DNA from: Parazoarcus communis SWub3 = DSM 12120
Lineage (GTDB): Bacteria; Pseudomonadota; Gammaproteobacteria; Burkholderiales; Rhodocyclaceae
Reading direction: 5' to 3'
DNA length: 64,000 nt
Assembly (NCBI RefSeq): GCF_003226565.1
Contig: NZ_QKOE01000018.1
Location: 1 to 64,000, forward strand
In this document: piece by piece, positions 17,280-26,353 of the stretch
Layout of the letters: every line of letters starts with the position of its first letter
Position numbering within the stretch: the first letter of the stretch is position 1
The notes under the pieces: model-generated
What the model saw: only the letters and a program-made list of their open reading frames with translations
Database searches by the model: none
Told to the model about the DNA's origin: nothing
Translations under genes and position numbers: made by a program

Positions 17280-18173
17280 ATGAAACGACTGTCGGCCAAC
17301 CCCTATCTGCTGCTTTCCCTTACCGCCCTGTTCTGGGCGGGCAACATGGTGATGGGGCGTGGCATCCGTGCGGACGTCCCGCCCATCGCACTTGCCTTCT
17401 GGCGATGGACCATTGCGTTGGCCCTCGTCCTGCCCTTTGCCTTGCCGCACCTGCGCGAACAATGGCCCCGTCTGCGCAGCGCCTGGCGCCCCCTGCTGTT
17501 TCTGGGTGCGCTTGGCGTCGGCAGCTACAACACCTTTGCCTATATCGCACTGCAATACACGACCGCGACCAACGCCACGCTTCTGAACTCCTTCATCCCC
17601 ATCGCCACCATCGCACTTGCGTTCCTGCTGTTCGGCAAGCGCCTGAGCAGGCTGGAGGCGGCCGGGGTGATCGTCTCCTTGCTGGGGGTCGTCACCATCG
17701 TCAGCAGAGGTAGCCTGGACACATTGCTGGGCCTCAGCCTTAACAACGGTGACTTGTGGATGTTGGGTGCCGTACTGACTTGGGGCTTGTACACCGTTGG
17801 CTTGCAGTGGCGACCGCAAGGCGTCGATCCGATGCTGATGCTGGCGGCACTGACAGTGATCGGGCTGGCATTGCTCGCGCCCATCTATGCCTGGGAACTG
17901 GCCAGTGGCCGGCACATCCAGCTGTCCTTTACCGCCGTCAGCGGCATTCTCTACACCGGCATCTTTCCCGGCTTCATCGGTTATGTGTTTTACAACGCCG
18001 GCGTGGCTGCCGTCGGTCCCAGCCGCGCGTCGCTGTTCATTCATCTGATGCCGGTATTTGGCATCATCCTTGCGGCGATATTCCTGGGTGAGCGACCACA
18101 GAGTTATCATTTCATCGGAATTGGCCTGGTCTTTGCAGGTATCCTGCTGACCACCCGGAAACCCGCCTCCTAG
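17280..18173 (+). CDS. EamA/DMT-family inner-membrane transporter
   Basis: 297 aa with about ten hydrophobic segments in two EamA repeats (about 8-140 and 150-290). Recognisable features are NPYLLLSLTALFWAGNMVMGRG at the N-terminus and YNAGVAAVGPSRASLFIHLMPVFGIILA in the second repeat. DMT exporters move amino acids, nucleobases or other small metabolites out of the cytoplasm; no substrate can be assigned. It is followed after 4 nt by the mtfA-like gene, and a run of three co-directional genes continues to 19436. Confidence 0.87.
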   Translation: MKRLSANPYLLLSLTALFWAGNMVMGRGIRADVPPIALAFWRWTIALALVLPFALPHLREQWPRLRSAWRPLLFLGALGVGSYNTFAYIALQYTTATNATLLNSFIPIATIALAFLLFGKRLSRLEAAGVIVSLLGVVTIVSRGSLDTLLGLSLNNGDLWMLGAVLTWGLYTVGLQWRPQGVDPMLMLAALTVIGLALLAPIYAWELASGRHIQLSFTAVSGILYTGIFPGFIGYVFYNAGVAAVGPSRASLFIHLMPVFGIILAAIFLGERPQSYHFIGIGLVFAGILLTTRKPAS

Positions 18174-18177
18174 ACCG

Positions 18178-18975
18178 ATGTTCGGAAAACTGCGCAACTG
18201 GCTGGGATTTGAGCAGACGCTCGTCGACGTCCCTGTCGAGATGTGGACGCGTGTCGAGGCCCGTCTGCCCTTTCTTGACTATCTCGAGCCGGATGACCGA
18301 GCGCGTCTGCGCCTGATGGCACGCCAGCTGCTGGCTGAAAAGCAGTTTCATGGCGCTCAGGGCATGGAGCTCTCCGACGAGATCATGCTTGGCATTGCCC
18401 TTCAGGCCTGCTTGCCAGTGCTCAATATCGGACTGCAGGCCTATCGCGGCTGGGTCGGCATCATCGTGTATCCGGGCGATTTCGTCATTCCGAGGCACGA
18501 GATGGACGAGGATGGCGTCGTCCACGAATACGATGACGAAGTCCTTGGCGAGGCCTGGGAAGGCGGGCCTGTCATCGTATCTTGGTTTGACGACGGCGGA
18601 ACCCCCGCACCTGACGGCGTCAATGTGGTGATCCACGAGTTTGCGCACAAGCTTGATATGGAAAATGGCGGTGTCGATGGTCTGCCGCCACTGCCTGCCC
18701 ACATGTCGAGGCGCGATTGGGCAACCGCCTTCACCGCGGCCTACGATGCGCTTTGCGAGCAGGTCGACAGCGGCGCCGAGCCGGTGCTCGACCCCTATGC
18801 CAGCGAACATCCTGGCGAGTTCTTTGCGGTCGCCTCTGAAGTCTTCTTCGAACAGCCCGGTTATCTGCGCAGCGTATTTCCGGCCGTGTATGCCCAGCTG
18901 TCGGCCTACTACGGCCTTGATCCAGCCGCGGGCGAGGCTCGCTGCCTGCGCCAGACCTCCACCCTGCCCTCATGA
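18178..18975 (+). CDS. mtfA: MtfA-family zinc peptidase (M90)
   Basis: 265 aa, the length of E. coli MtfA. The zinc site is HEFAHKLD with H153, E154 and H157; a distal acidic ligand lies in EFFAVASEVFFEQP near 220. E. coli MtfA is a cytosolic aminopeptidase that binds the repressor Mlc, linking it to glucose uptake; whether an Mlc partner exists here is unknown. The stop overlaps the start of the flavodoxin gene by 4 nt (ATGA), so the two are translationally coupled. Confidence 0.9.
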   Translation: MFGKLRNWLGFEQTLVDVPVEMWTRVEARLPFLDYLEPDDRARLRLMARQLLAEKQFHGAQGMELSDEIMLGIALQACLPVLNIGLQAYRGWVGIIVYPGDFVIPRHEMDEDGVVHEYDDEVLGEAWEGGPVIVSWFDDGGTPAPDGVNVVIHEFAHKLDMENGGVDGLPPLPAHMSRRDWATAFTAAYDALCEQVDSGAEPVLDPYASEHPGEFFAVASEVFFEQPGYLRSVFPAVYAQLSAYYGLDPAAGEARCLRQTSTLPS

Positions 18976-19436
18976 TGCCGGCAAAGCGGCTGTTGATTGT
19001 CTATCACACCCAGTCCGGCAACACGGGCGCGCTTGCACATGCCGTGTTCGATGGCGCGCGACAGGTCCTTGACGTTGAAACCCGTCTGCTACGGGCCTTT
19101 GATGCCGGTCACAGCGATCTGCTCGCTTGCGATGGCGTGCTGCTTGGCACCCCGGAGAACTTTGGCTACATGTCAGGTGCACTGAAGGATTTCTTCGACC
19201 GCACCTACTATCCCTGCGAAAACAAGACCAATGGGCGTCCTTACGGCATTTTCGTCAGTGCAGGCAACGACGGCACTGGTGCGGTGCGTGAGATTGGCCG
19301 CATTGCCAATGGTTATGGCTGGAAGCTGGCCTGCGAGCCCTTGATCGTGCGTAAGGCGGTCACGCCGGGCGACCTCACTCTCGCGCATGAGCTGGGGGAA
19401 GGCTTTGCCACCGCGTTGTCGATGGGCGCATTCTAG
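18972..19436 (+). CDS. Flavodoxin-family protein / NAD(P)H-dependent FMN reductase-like
   Basis: 154 aa. The phosphate-binding loop HTQSGNTGALA (residues 12-22) is the flavodoxin FMN signature. GTPENFGYMSGALKDFFDRTYY near 59-80 matches the NADPH-dependent FMN reductase/flavodoxin-like branch. It should bind FMN in the cytoplasm and act as an electron carrier or quinone reductase. It is last in the DMT-mtfA-flavodoxin run, coupled to mtfA by an ATGA overlap. A small hairpin (CCGTTT/AAACGG at 19501-19516) lies downstream. Confidence 0.82.
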   Translation: MMPAKRLLIVYHTQSGNTGALAHAVFDGARQVLDVETRLLRAFDAGHSDLLACDGVLLGTPENFGYMSGALKDFFDRTYYPCENKTNGRPYGIFVSAGNDGTGAVREIGRIANGYGWKLACEPLIVRKAVTPGDLTLAHELGEGFATALSMGAF

Positions 19437-19563
19437 TCACCACGTCGCGCAAACCACGGCCTGCCGTGATCAACCAAGTGTTTTCCTGCAAAACGAAAAA
19501 CCGTTTCATCAAACGGTAACGATAGTTCTTGGCAGCCCCTTCCGTACGGTCTAGTCTGGTAAA

Positions 19564-19592
19564 ACTGTTGCACGCAACAGTCCGCTTTTTTT
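19564..19592 (+). terminator. Palindrome followed by seven T in the leader of the attachment-type gene
   Basis: ACTGTTGCACGCAACAGT (19564-19581) is followed by CCGC and T7 (19586-19592), the form of an intrinsic terminator. It sits only about 20 nt before the ATG at 19612, with the ribosome site ACGGAGGG between. It could end the upstream flavodoxin transcript, or attenuate a promoter placed further up (possible TTGGCA at 19529-19534). Confidence 0.5.
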
Positions 19593-19611
19593 CCGTAACG
19601 GAGGGTGTCTC

Positions 19612-20043
19612 ATGGCTATTACCTGGATTTTGGTTGCCAACGCCAGCCTGGCAAAACTGTACGCGAACCTCGGCCCCAACAAGGGCCTCAAGCTGGTCAA
19701 GGAACTCATCCATCCAGAAAGCAGGCAGAAGAATGCCGACCTGGTAACCGACCGACCAGGCAGCATGGGCAGCACCGGTGGCTCGATGCAGCCTCAGACC
19801 GAACCCAAGCACTACGAAGCCAAGGTTTTCGCACAGGAGATTGCACAAACCCTCTACCACGGCAGGGCGAAGAATGCCTTCAAGCGCGCCATCATCGTCG
19901 CTCCGCCCGCCTTCATGGGCATGCTGAACAACATGCTGGACGCACCAACCGCCCAACTGATCAGCGATCGTTTCGAAAAAGACTACACCAAGACACCGGA
20001 GCCTGAACTCGCAAATCGACTCTCGTCCGCCATCTATCTCTGA
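19612..20043 (+). CDS. Host-attachment-type protein (COG5622 family)
   Basis: 143 aa with no signal peptide or membrane helix. ITWILVANASLAKLYA at the N-terminus and RAIIVAPPAFMGMLNNML / EKDYTKTPEPELANRL near the end match the family annotated as protein required for attachment to host cells. Its biochemical role is unproven; the fold resembles the BaeRF/release-factor-like type. ACGGAGGG gives a very strong ribosome site, consistent with high expression. It is flanked by a T-tailed hairpin upstream and two hairpins downstream, so it is likely a single-gene transcript. Confidence 0.8.
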   Translation: MAITWILVANASLAKLYANLGPNKGLKLVKELIHPESRQKNADLVTDRPGSMGSTGGSMQPQTEPKHYEAKVFAQEIAQTLYHGRAKNAFKRAIIVAPPAFMGMLNNMLDAPTAQLISDRFEKDYTKTPEPELANRLSSAIYL

Positions 20044-20074
20044 CTTCTTCGACCGTCTCCCGACCTGAGACGAT

Positions 20075-20123
20075 GGTGCGGCTAAAACCGCACCGAAGAG
20101 CCGCGGGGCGCTTGGCGCCCCGC
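20075..20123 (+). terminator. Tandem hairpins after the attachment-type gene
   Basis: GGTGCGG-CTAAAA-CCGCACC (20075-20094) is followed by GCGGGGCGC-TTG-GCGCCCCGC (20103-20123) and then ATCCATTTTC. The second stem plus a short T-rich tail is a reasonable intrinsic terminator. Confidence 0.65.
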
Positions 20124-20221
20124 ATCCATTTTCAGCGACCGAGACCCTTTATGGGCAAGGGTAAGCGCTGCCATCAGATTCCGGGATAATGGCGGACCTA
20201 TCGACCGCTCCAAGCACATTC

Positions 20222-20875
20222 ATGCCCCGTTTTCCCCACGTCATTTTCGATCTTGACGGTACCCTGATCGATTCAGCGCCGGCCATTCTCGCCAGTTTCC
20301 GCGATGCTTTTTCCGCCGTTTCCATGACCCCGGCAGTACCGATTGCAGCGGACATCATCGGCCCACCGCTGACCGAAACACTGGAGTTGTTGAGCGCCAG
20401 CCGTGACCCTGCCCTGATCGCGCGCCTGGCCGATGCCTTCAAGGCCAGTTACGACAGCAGCGGCTATCGCCACACCACAGCCTTCGACGGTGTCACCGAG
20501 ATGCTGCAGCGACTGATGCAGACGGGCGCAAGACTGTCGATTGCCACCAACAAACGCATCTATCCGACCCGCTTGATTCTCGAACATCTTGGCTGGCAGG
20601 ATTTTTTTGGCGATGTCTATGCGCTCGACCTCTTCACCCCACGTTTGCCGGACAAGGCAGCCATGATCGGGCGTCTGCTCGGTGATCGCGGCATTGCTGC
20701 GGATCTGGCCGTCTATATTGGCGATCGCGCCGAAGACGGACAGTCGGCCGATGCCAATCACCTGGCCTTCATTGCCGCGAGCTGGGGCTATGGCAGCCTG
20801 ACCGCAGCTGAAACTGCGGCACACTGGCAAATGGCAAGCACCCCCGGACAGCTCGCGCAGATGCTGGGCGCCTGA
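20222..20875 (+). CDS. HAD-family hydrolase, phosphoglycolate phosphatase-like
   Basis: 217 aa from the ATG at 20222 (MPRFPHVIFDLDGTLIDS); an ATG 33 nt earlier would only add a non-conserved stretch. HAD motif I is DLDGT (nucleophile and acid/base Asp near residues 9 and 11), motif II SIATNK near 107, motif III lysine in RLPDKAAMIG near 144, and motif IV IGDRAED near 165. An alpha-helical cap lies between motifs I and II. Substrate is not certain; Gph-like 2-phosphoglycolate or a nucleotide monophosphate is typical. It converges with the M61 peptidase gene, 15 nt apart. Confidence 0.85.
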   Translation: MPRFPHVIFDLDGTLIDSAPAILASFRDAFSAVSMTPAVPIAADIIGPPLTETLELLSASRDPALIARLADAFKASYDSSGYRHTTAFDGVTEMLQRLMQTGARLSIATNKRIYPTRLILEHLGWQDFFGDVYALDLFTPRLPDKAAMIGRLLGDRGIAADLAVYIGDRAEDGQSADANHLAFIAASWGYGSLTAAETAAHWQMASTPGQLAQMLGA

Positions 20876-20890
20876 ACGCTCAACATCGGC

Positions 20891-22687
20891 TCAGGCCTGT
20901 TTGCCCAACCATCCCTTGCGCAACTGCATTGCACTGGCTGGTGCTTTGGATTGACGCGTCAGCTTTACCGAATCGGCCGTCGGGCTGGCCAGTTCGACGT
21001 CAAAGCACATCAACTCGTCCCGCCTGAAAGCATGGACTTGAATGTGGTCCCCCGGCTGACGGCGCTCCAGCATTGCATCCAGTCCGCCGCCGTTCAGCTT
21101 CAGTCCGTCAATCGCGATCAACACATCACCGGCGGAGAGCCCGGCTTGTTGCGCCGGGCTGTGTTCATAAACGGTTGCGATACGTGTATCGCCGCTGGTC
21201 AGCTTGATGCCGATCGTTGGTGTTGTGCTGGCCGCGTCAAGCGCCAGATCGACCCCGAAAGGCTTGAGCAGCCTGGTCAGCGGCAGATCATCGGTGCCCT
21301 CTACCACCTTACGCAGCCAGCGCGCCAATCTTGGCCCCAGGTCGGCTCCGGCAAGCGCTTCGATCGCTGTAAAGATACCGTCTTCCTCAACGCCGGTTCC
21401 AGTCTGGCCGTAACGTTGCCACAGCAGACGCATGACATCATCCAGACTGCAACGTCCGGCACTTTCGCTGCGCAATTGCAGATCGAGCGCCAGCGCAATC
21501 AGCGCGCCTTTTGCGTAATAGCTGACGATGGTATTGGGTGAGTTCTCGTCCTGACGGTAATACTTGGTCCAGGCATCGAAAGAGGACTCGGCTACGCTCT
21601 GATGCTTGCGTCCGGGGCCACGCAGCACATTGGAGATCGTCTTGCCGAGCAGTCCAAGATAGTCATCCGGTGTGATCACCCCCGAACGCACCAGCGCCAG
21701 ATCATCGTAGTACGAGGTGAAACCTTCGAACGCCCATAGCAGACGGGTATGGTTTTCCACCGCCAGATCGTACGGGGTGAAGGCTGCCGGCTTGATGCGC
21801 TTGACGTTCCAGGTATGGAAATATTCGTGGCTGCACAGACCGAGATAGGTCTTGTAACCCTCTGGCATGCCCTTCATGCCCGGCCAGGGCAGGTCCTTGC
21901 GGCTGGCCAGCAAGGCAGTCGATGCGCGATGCTCCAGCCCGCCGTAGCCGTCACCGACCACCTGGGTCAGGAACAGGTAGTAATCCATCGGCGGTGGCGC
22001 GCCGAAAAGCTCGATCTGCCACTGACAGATCTTGCTCAGATCGGCAGCCAGCCGTTGGGTGTCGCAGTCATGCCGGCCGGTAAACACCATGTCGTGCCGG
22101 ACACCGCCAGCCTCGAACGCTGCCTGGGTAAACTGCCCCATCTCGACCGGATGGTCGATCAACTCATCGTAGTTCTCTGCGCGGTACAAGCCAAAACCAT
22201 AAGCCTTGGCTGCGCCTTTTTCGCCGGTCGCCCGCGGCAGCGCAGTCGCGACTTTCCAGTGGCGGCAGGTCTCTCCTTCGGGCCCGGCGATTTCGACCAG
22301 GCAGGGCGCATCGGTTTGCCCTGCCACGGCCAGAAAGACACTGGTCCCGTTGAAGAAGCCATGGGTCTGGTCGAGGTGAGCGGCCCGTACCGACAAATCC
22401 CAGGCATAGACCTGGTAATGCAGGGTCAGAGCCTGTCCCTGCCTGACCCTGGCAGCCTTCCAGGTGTGCTTGTCCAGCTTGTCGAGCTTGACGGCCTTGC
22501 CATTGCTCTCGGCGCGCAGATCAAGCAGGTGACGGGAAAACTCGCGGATCATGTAGCTGCCGGGTATCCATGCCGGCAGGCTGAAGACCTGTCCGGCAGG
22601 ATCTGGTTCGGTCACCGTGCAGCGCACTTCGAACAGATGCGCTTCCGGGCGCAGGGGGCGGATGAAATATCGGATGGCGTTGGACAT
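20891..22687 (-). CDS. M61 family metallopeptidase with PDZ domain (glycyl aminopeptidase-like)
   Basis: 598 aa. Zinc motif HEYFH with H287, E288 and H291, preceded by GYGGLEHRAS, the family substrate loop near 247-255. A PDZ domain covers about 470-560 (TVYEHSPAQQAGLSAGDVLIAIDG). No signal peptide is seen, so it is likely cytoplasmic. M61 enzymes cleave N-terminal glycine or alanine from peptides. Single gene, divergent from dnaE2, with 277 nt between starts that holds the dnaE2 SOS promoter. Confidence 0.92.
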   Translation of the reverse strand: MSNAIRYFIRPLRPEAHLFEVRCTVTEPDPAGQVFSLPAWIPGSYMIREFSRHLLDLRAESNGKAVKLDKLDKHTWKAARVRQGQALTLHYQVYAWDLSVRAAHLDQTHGFFNGTSVFLAVAGQTDAPCLVEIAGPEGETCRHWKVATALPRATGEKGAAKAYGFGLYRAENYDELIDHPVEMGQFTQAAFEAGGVRHDMVFTGRHDCDTQRLAADLSKICQWQIELFGAPPPMDYYLFLTQVVGDGYGGLEHRASTALLASRKDLPWPGMKGMPEGYKTYLGLCSHEYFHTWNVKRIKPAAFTPYDLAVENHTRLLWAFEGFTSYYDDLALVRSGVITPDDYLGLLGKTISNVLRGPGRKHQSVAESSFDAWTKYYRQDENSPNTIVSYYAKGALIALALDLQLRSESAGRCSLDDVMRLLWQRYGQTGTGVEEDGIFTAIEALAGADLGPRLARWLRKVVEGTDDLPLTRLLKPFGVDLALDAASTTPTIGIKLTSGDTRIATVYEHSPAQQAGLSAGDVLIAIDGLKLNGGGLDAMLERRQPGDHIQVHAFRRDELMCFDVELASPTADSVKLTRQSKAPASAMQLRKGWLGKQA

Positions 22688-22941
22688 GGGGCAGACGCAG
22701 ACCGTGCAAAATTCGTGGGAAGCCCGATTCTAGGCCGTTTGCCGGCGATTGCCTATTTTTTGTGCAGCACGGAAAAACACTGTCGGCTCAAGGCTCTTCG
22801 CCACTGTCCCACAACTTGTCCACAGCTTCACCCACGGTTGGCGGGGATAAGACTTTGGTGTGAACCCTCTGCTTCTGCTTGTGGCAACACGTGCATGTTA
22901 TGGGCCGTGACCGCCATCAATAACCTGACTTGCCTCGATAA

Positions 22942-22957
22942 CTGTATTTAAATACAG
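22942..22957 (+). promoter_or_regulatory. LexA (SOS) box and overlapping promoter of dnaE2
   Basis: CTGTATTTAAATACAG is a perfect 16-bp LexA palindrome of the CTGT-N8-ACAG type, extended by AA/TT on both sides. A possible promoter TTGCCT (22930-22935), 17 bp, TACAGT (22953-22958) has its -10 inside the box. The box ends only 7 nt before the ATG at 22965. LexA bound here would cover the promoter. Confidence 0.88.
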
Positions 22958-22964
22958 TTATCTG

Positions 22965-25900
22965 ATGTCGCATGATCCTGTCGAACTACACTGCCTGAGC
23001 AATTTCAGCTTCCAGCGTGGCGCCTCTCATCCAGAGGAGCTCGTACAGCAGGCGGCTGCGTTGGGCTATCGAGCACTGGCAATCACCGACGAGTGCTCGC
23101 TGGCGGGCGTGGTGTGTGCCCATCGCGAGATCCGTGCGCACAGCTTGCCGCTGAAGTTGATCATCGGCAGTGAAATAAACTTGGAGGATGGGCCTGGGCT
23201 GGTCGTTCTGGCACGGAACCGTAGCGGTTACGGTCAGTTGTCGCGCTTGATCACTCAAGGGCGGCGTGCCGCTGACAAAGGCCGTTATCGACTGCTGCGC
23301 AGCGATCTCGATACAGGACTGAGCGATTGTGTCGCCCTGCTCCTGCCCAGTGGTGACCACGTACGCGACCGGGACGATGCCCACTGGCTGGGCACGTATT
23401 TTTCCACACGAGCCTGGATCGTACTCAGCGTGCTGTATGACGGTCATGATTGCGCTCATCTGCAGGCCTTGCGTCAGTTGTCGGCTATCAGTGGACTGCC
23501 ACTGGTCGCAGCAACCGGTGTGCTCATGCATGATGCGGCTCGACGTCCGTTGGCCGATGTGCTGACGGCAATCCGCCTGCACGTCCCCGTCAGCAAGGCT
23601 GGCCTCAGGCTCGCGCCCAATGCCGAACGGCGTTTGTTGTCCAAACCCCAGTTGCAGCAGCGTTATCCGGCCGACGCCCTGGCCGAGGCCCAGCACATCG
23701 CCGATCTGTGCCATTTCAGTCTCGATGAGCTGCGTTACGAGTATCCGGAAGAGTTGGTACCTGCGGGTGAAACGGCCGCCTCATGGTTGCGCCGGCTGGT
23801 GGAGGCCGGTTTGAGCTGGCGCTACCAGCGTGTTGCGTCGCCAGCCGAGGCGCTACGGAATGAACGCAGCACGACAACCGATGTTGTCCCCGCCAAAGTC
23901 CGCACCCAGATCGAGTCCGAACTCGCACTGATCCGCGAGCTCGAGTACGAAGCCTACTTCCTGACGGTGCATGACATCGTCCGTCATGCGCGCAGTGTCG
24001 GCATCCTGTGCCAGGGACGGGGATCGGCCGCAAACTCTGCAGTGTGCTGGGCGCTTGGTATCACCGAGGTCGATCCCTCGCTGGGTATCATGCTGGTCGA
24101 GCGTTTCATCTCGCGCGAACGCAATGAGCCGCCGGATATCGACGTCGATTTCGAGCACGAACGCCGCGAGGAGGTCATCCAGTACATCTACCGCCGCTAC
24201 GGGCGCGAGCGTACCGCGCTGGCCGCCACGGTGATCCGTTACCGCGCCCGCAGTGCAGTGCGGGATGTCGGCCGTGCGCTGGGCTTCGAAGACACACAGA
24301 TCGAGCGTCTGACCCGCGACCGCTTCTGGTTTGATGGGGCTCGCGTCCTGCCCGAGCGGGTACGCGAAGCCGGATTTGACCCGGATAGCCCGCCGGTGGT
24401 GCAGTGGCTCGAGCTTGCGCACAACCTGATGGGTTTTCCCCGGCACCTGTCCCAGCATGTCGGCGGCTTTGTCATTGCCCGTGGGCGGCTCGATGAACTG
24501 GTACCGATCGAGAACGCGGCCATGTCCGGACGCACCGTCTTGCAGTGGGACAAGGACGATCTCGACACCCTGGGCCTGCTCAAGGTGGACGTGCTGGCGC
24601 TTGGCATGCTGAGCGCACTGCGCCGGGCGCTTGATCTGGTATCGCAATGGCGTGGCCGGCCGATGAGTCTGGCCAACATCCCGCGCGAGTCGGACGCGGT
24701 GTACCAGATGGTGTCGCAGGCCGACACCATCGGTGTCTTCCAGATCGAGTCGCGCGCGCAGATGACCATGCTGCCCAGGCTCAGGCCTGCACGTTTCTAT
24801 GATCTGGTGGTCGAGGTTGCCATCGTTCGTCCAGGTCCGATTCAGGGTGGTATGGTGCATCCCTACCTGGAGGCGCGTGCACGCAAGGCACGCGGTGAAG
24901 ATCCGCTGGCAGATTTGCGTCCCGAGATCCGCGGCGTGCTCGAACGGACCTTGGGCGTACCCATCTTTCAGGAACAGGTGATGCAGCTGGCGGTGGTCGC
25001 CGCAGATTTTACCGGTGGCGAGGCCGATCAGTTGCGCCGGGCAATGGGGGCCTGGCGCCGCAAGGGTGAGCTCGAGCGCTACCGTGCTCAGTTGCTGGCT
25101 GGGCTGGACAAGAACGACTATGAGCCTGAGTTTGCCGAGCGTCTGTGCCGGCAGATCGAAGGTTTCGGCAGCTATGGTTTTCCGGAATCGCATGCGGCCA
25201 GCTTTGCGCTGCTGGTCTATGCCTCGGCCTGGCTCAAGTGCTTCGAACCGGCCGCCTTCCTCTGCGCCCTGCTCAATAGCCAGCCAATGGGCTTTTACTC
25301 ACCTTCGCAGCTGATTCAGGACGCCCGCCGGCATGGTGTCGAAGTGCGCCCGCCCGAGGTTAACGCCAGTGCCTGTGATTCCACGCTGGAAGCCCAGGAT
25401 TCGGTCACCGCGGTCGAGCAGGCCGCCTCCACGCCGGCTGTACGGCTCGGTCTGTCGATGATTCGGGGCCTGTCGCTGGACAGCGCGCAACGCATCGTGA
25501 CCGCACGCGGGGCCCGACCCTATGCCGATGTGGCCGATCTGGCCCAGCGCGCACGACTGGAACCCGCCGTACTACAACGCCTGGCGGCGGGTGGTGCCCT
25601 GCGTCTGCTGGCCGGGCATCGTCGGCAAGCGGTGTGGCAGGCCGCCGGCAATGCCCCCCTGCCCGGCATTCTGAACGGCACGGCCGCGCCGGAGACAACA
25701 CTGGCCCTGCAACAGCCCAGTGAAGCCGAGGAGTTGCACGCCGACTATCACCGTCTTGGCTTCACCCTTGGCCGTCATCCACTCGCGTTGTTGCGCGATA
25801 CGCTGCGCGGGCTGCGTTTTCTGTCGGCAAGCGAAATCATGCAATGCAGCGACCGGATGCTGGCGCGCGGAGCCGGCATCGTGACCTGTCGGCAACGTCC

Positions 25901-26138
25901 CGGCACTGCCAAAGGTACCTTGTTCATCACACTGGAAGACGAAACCGGCCTGACCAACGTCATCGTCCGCCCCGAACTGATCGAACGTCAACGCCGGGCC
26001 CTGCTTGGGGCCCGCCTGCTCGGCGTCTACGGACAGATCAGCCGCCAGGGTCAGGTCGTGCATCTGATTGCGGGCAGGGTGGTCGATCATTCCGCGATGC
26101 TTGGGCTGCTCGATGTTCATAGCCGGGATTTTCATTGA
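22965..26138 (+). CDS. dnaE2: Error-prone DNA polymerase DnaE2/ImuC
   Basis: 1057 aa. The N-terminal PHP domain begins VELHCLSNFSFQRGASHPEELV. The palm catalytic acidic motif PPDIDVDFEHERREEVI lies near residue 388, fingers and helix-hairpin-helix follow, and an OB fold ends the protein with the ImuC-type C-terminus LDVHSRDFH. It does translesion synthesis in SOS mutagenesis, normally with ImuA and ImuB. Neither partner is next to it here. The ATG at 22965 has no Shine-Dalgarno, and the LexA box and probable -10 abut it, so the mRNA may be leaderless. Confidence 0.95.
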   Translation: MSHDPVELHCLSNFSFQRGASHPEELVQQAAALGYRALAITDECSLAGVVCAHREIRAHSLPLKLIIGSEINLEDGPGLVVLARNRSGYGQLSRLITQGRRAADKGRYRLLRSDLDTGLSDCVALLLPSGDHVRDRDDAHWLGTYFSTRAWIVLSVLYDGHDCAHLQALRQLSAISGLPLVAATGVLMHDAARRPLADVLTAIRLHVPVSKAGLRLAPNAERRLLSKPQLQQRYPADALAEAQHIADLCHFSLDELRYEYPEELVPAGETAASWLRRLVEAGLSWRYQRVASPAEALRNERSTTTDVVPAKVRTQIESELALIRELEYEAYFLTVHDIVRHARSVGILCQGRGSAANSAVCWALGITEVDPSLGIMLVERFISRERNEPPDIDVDFEHERREEVIQYIYRRYGRERTALAATVIRYRARSAVRDVGRALGFEDTQIERLTRDRFWFDGARVLPERVREAGFDPDSPPVVQWLELAHNLMGFPRHLSQHVGGFVIARGRLDELVPIENAAMSGRTVLQWDKDDLDTLGLLKVDVLALGMLSALRRALDLVSQWRGRPMSLANIPRESDAVYQMVSQADTIGVFQIESRAQMTMLPRLRPARFYDLVVEVAIVRPGPIQGGMVHPYLEARARKARGEDPLADLRPEIRGVLERTLGVPIFQEQVMQLAVVAADFTGGEADQLRRAMGAWRRKGELERYRAQLLAGLDKNDYEPEFAERLCRQIEGFGSYGFPESHAASFALLVYASAWLKCFEPAAFLCALLNSQPMGFYSPSQLIQDARRHGVEVRPPEVNASACDSTLEAQDSVTAVEQAASTPAVRLGLSMIRGLSLDSAQRIVTARGARPYADVADLAQRARLEPAVLQRLAAGGALRLLAGHRRQAVWQAAGNAPLPGILNGTAAPETTLALQQPSEAEELHADYHRLGFTLGRHPLALLRDTLRGLRFLSASEIMQCSDRMLARGAGIVTCRQRPGTAKGTLFITLEDETGLTNVIVRPELIERQRRALLGARLLGVYGQISRQGQVVHLIAGRVVDHSAMLGLLDVHSRDFH

Positions 26139-26302
26139 GGCTTGAACAACACGCTGAACCTCCGGATAAAAACCACTTCACGACAAAGGTTTTGGTTGAG
26201 CTTGTAGCAAGGGGCGCGCCTTTTCTGTTCAGGGCAGGCGATCTGAATTATTTTTTCATTTATAAATAGATAGTTATAAAAACGCCTTAATGCAGCACTT
26301 AC

Positions 26303-26318
26303 TGGCATTCATTATGCT
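26303..26318 (+). promoter_or_regulatory. Sigma-54-like -24/-12 promoter for the nafY-like operon
   Basis: TGGCAT-N5-ATGCT has GG and GC 12 nt apart (GG at 26304, GC at 26316), the required spacing; the -12 box has A for the first T of TTGC. Transcription would start near 26329, 25 nt before the ATG. An AT-rich tract (26247-26280) upstream could be a bend/IHF region. I found no exact NifA site (TGT-N10-ACA) in 26139-26300, so the activator is unknown. Confidence 0.55.
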
Positions 26319-26353
26319 TTGAACAGGACAACCCCGACAGAGGAGTCCTTCCC

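Noticed and set aside
16260-18197. 645-codon reverse frame over the PBP end and the DMT transporter
   Set aside because: Antisense of two recognisable proteins; composition is Gln/Gly/Arg-rich with no motif or ribosome site.
23853-25193. 446-codon reverse frame inside dnaE2
   Set aside because: Antisense of conserved polymerase motifs; no plausible start context.
26139-26300. NifA upstream activator site for the nafY-like promoter
   Set aside because: No exact TGT-N10-ACA was found; the three TGT occurrences lack ACA at the right distance.
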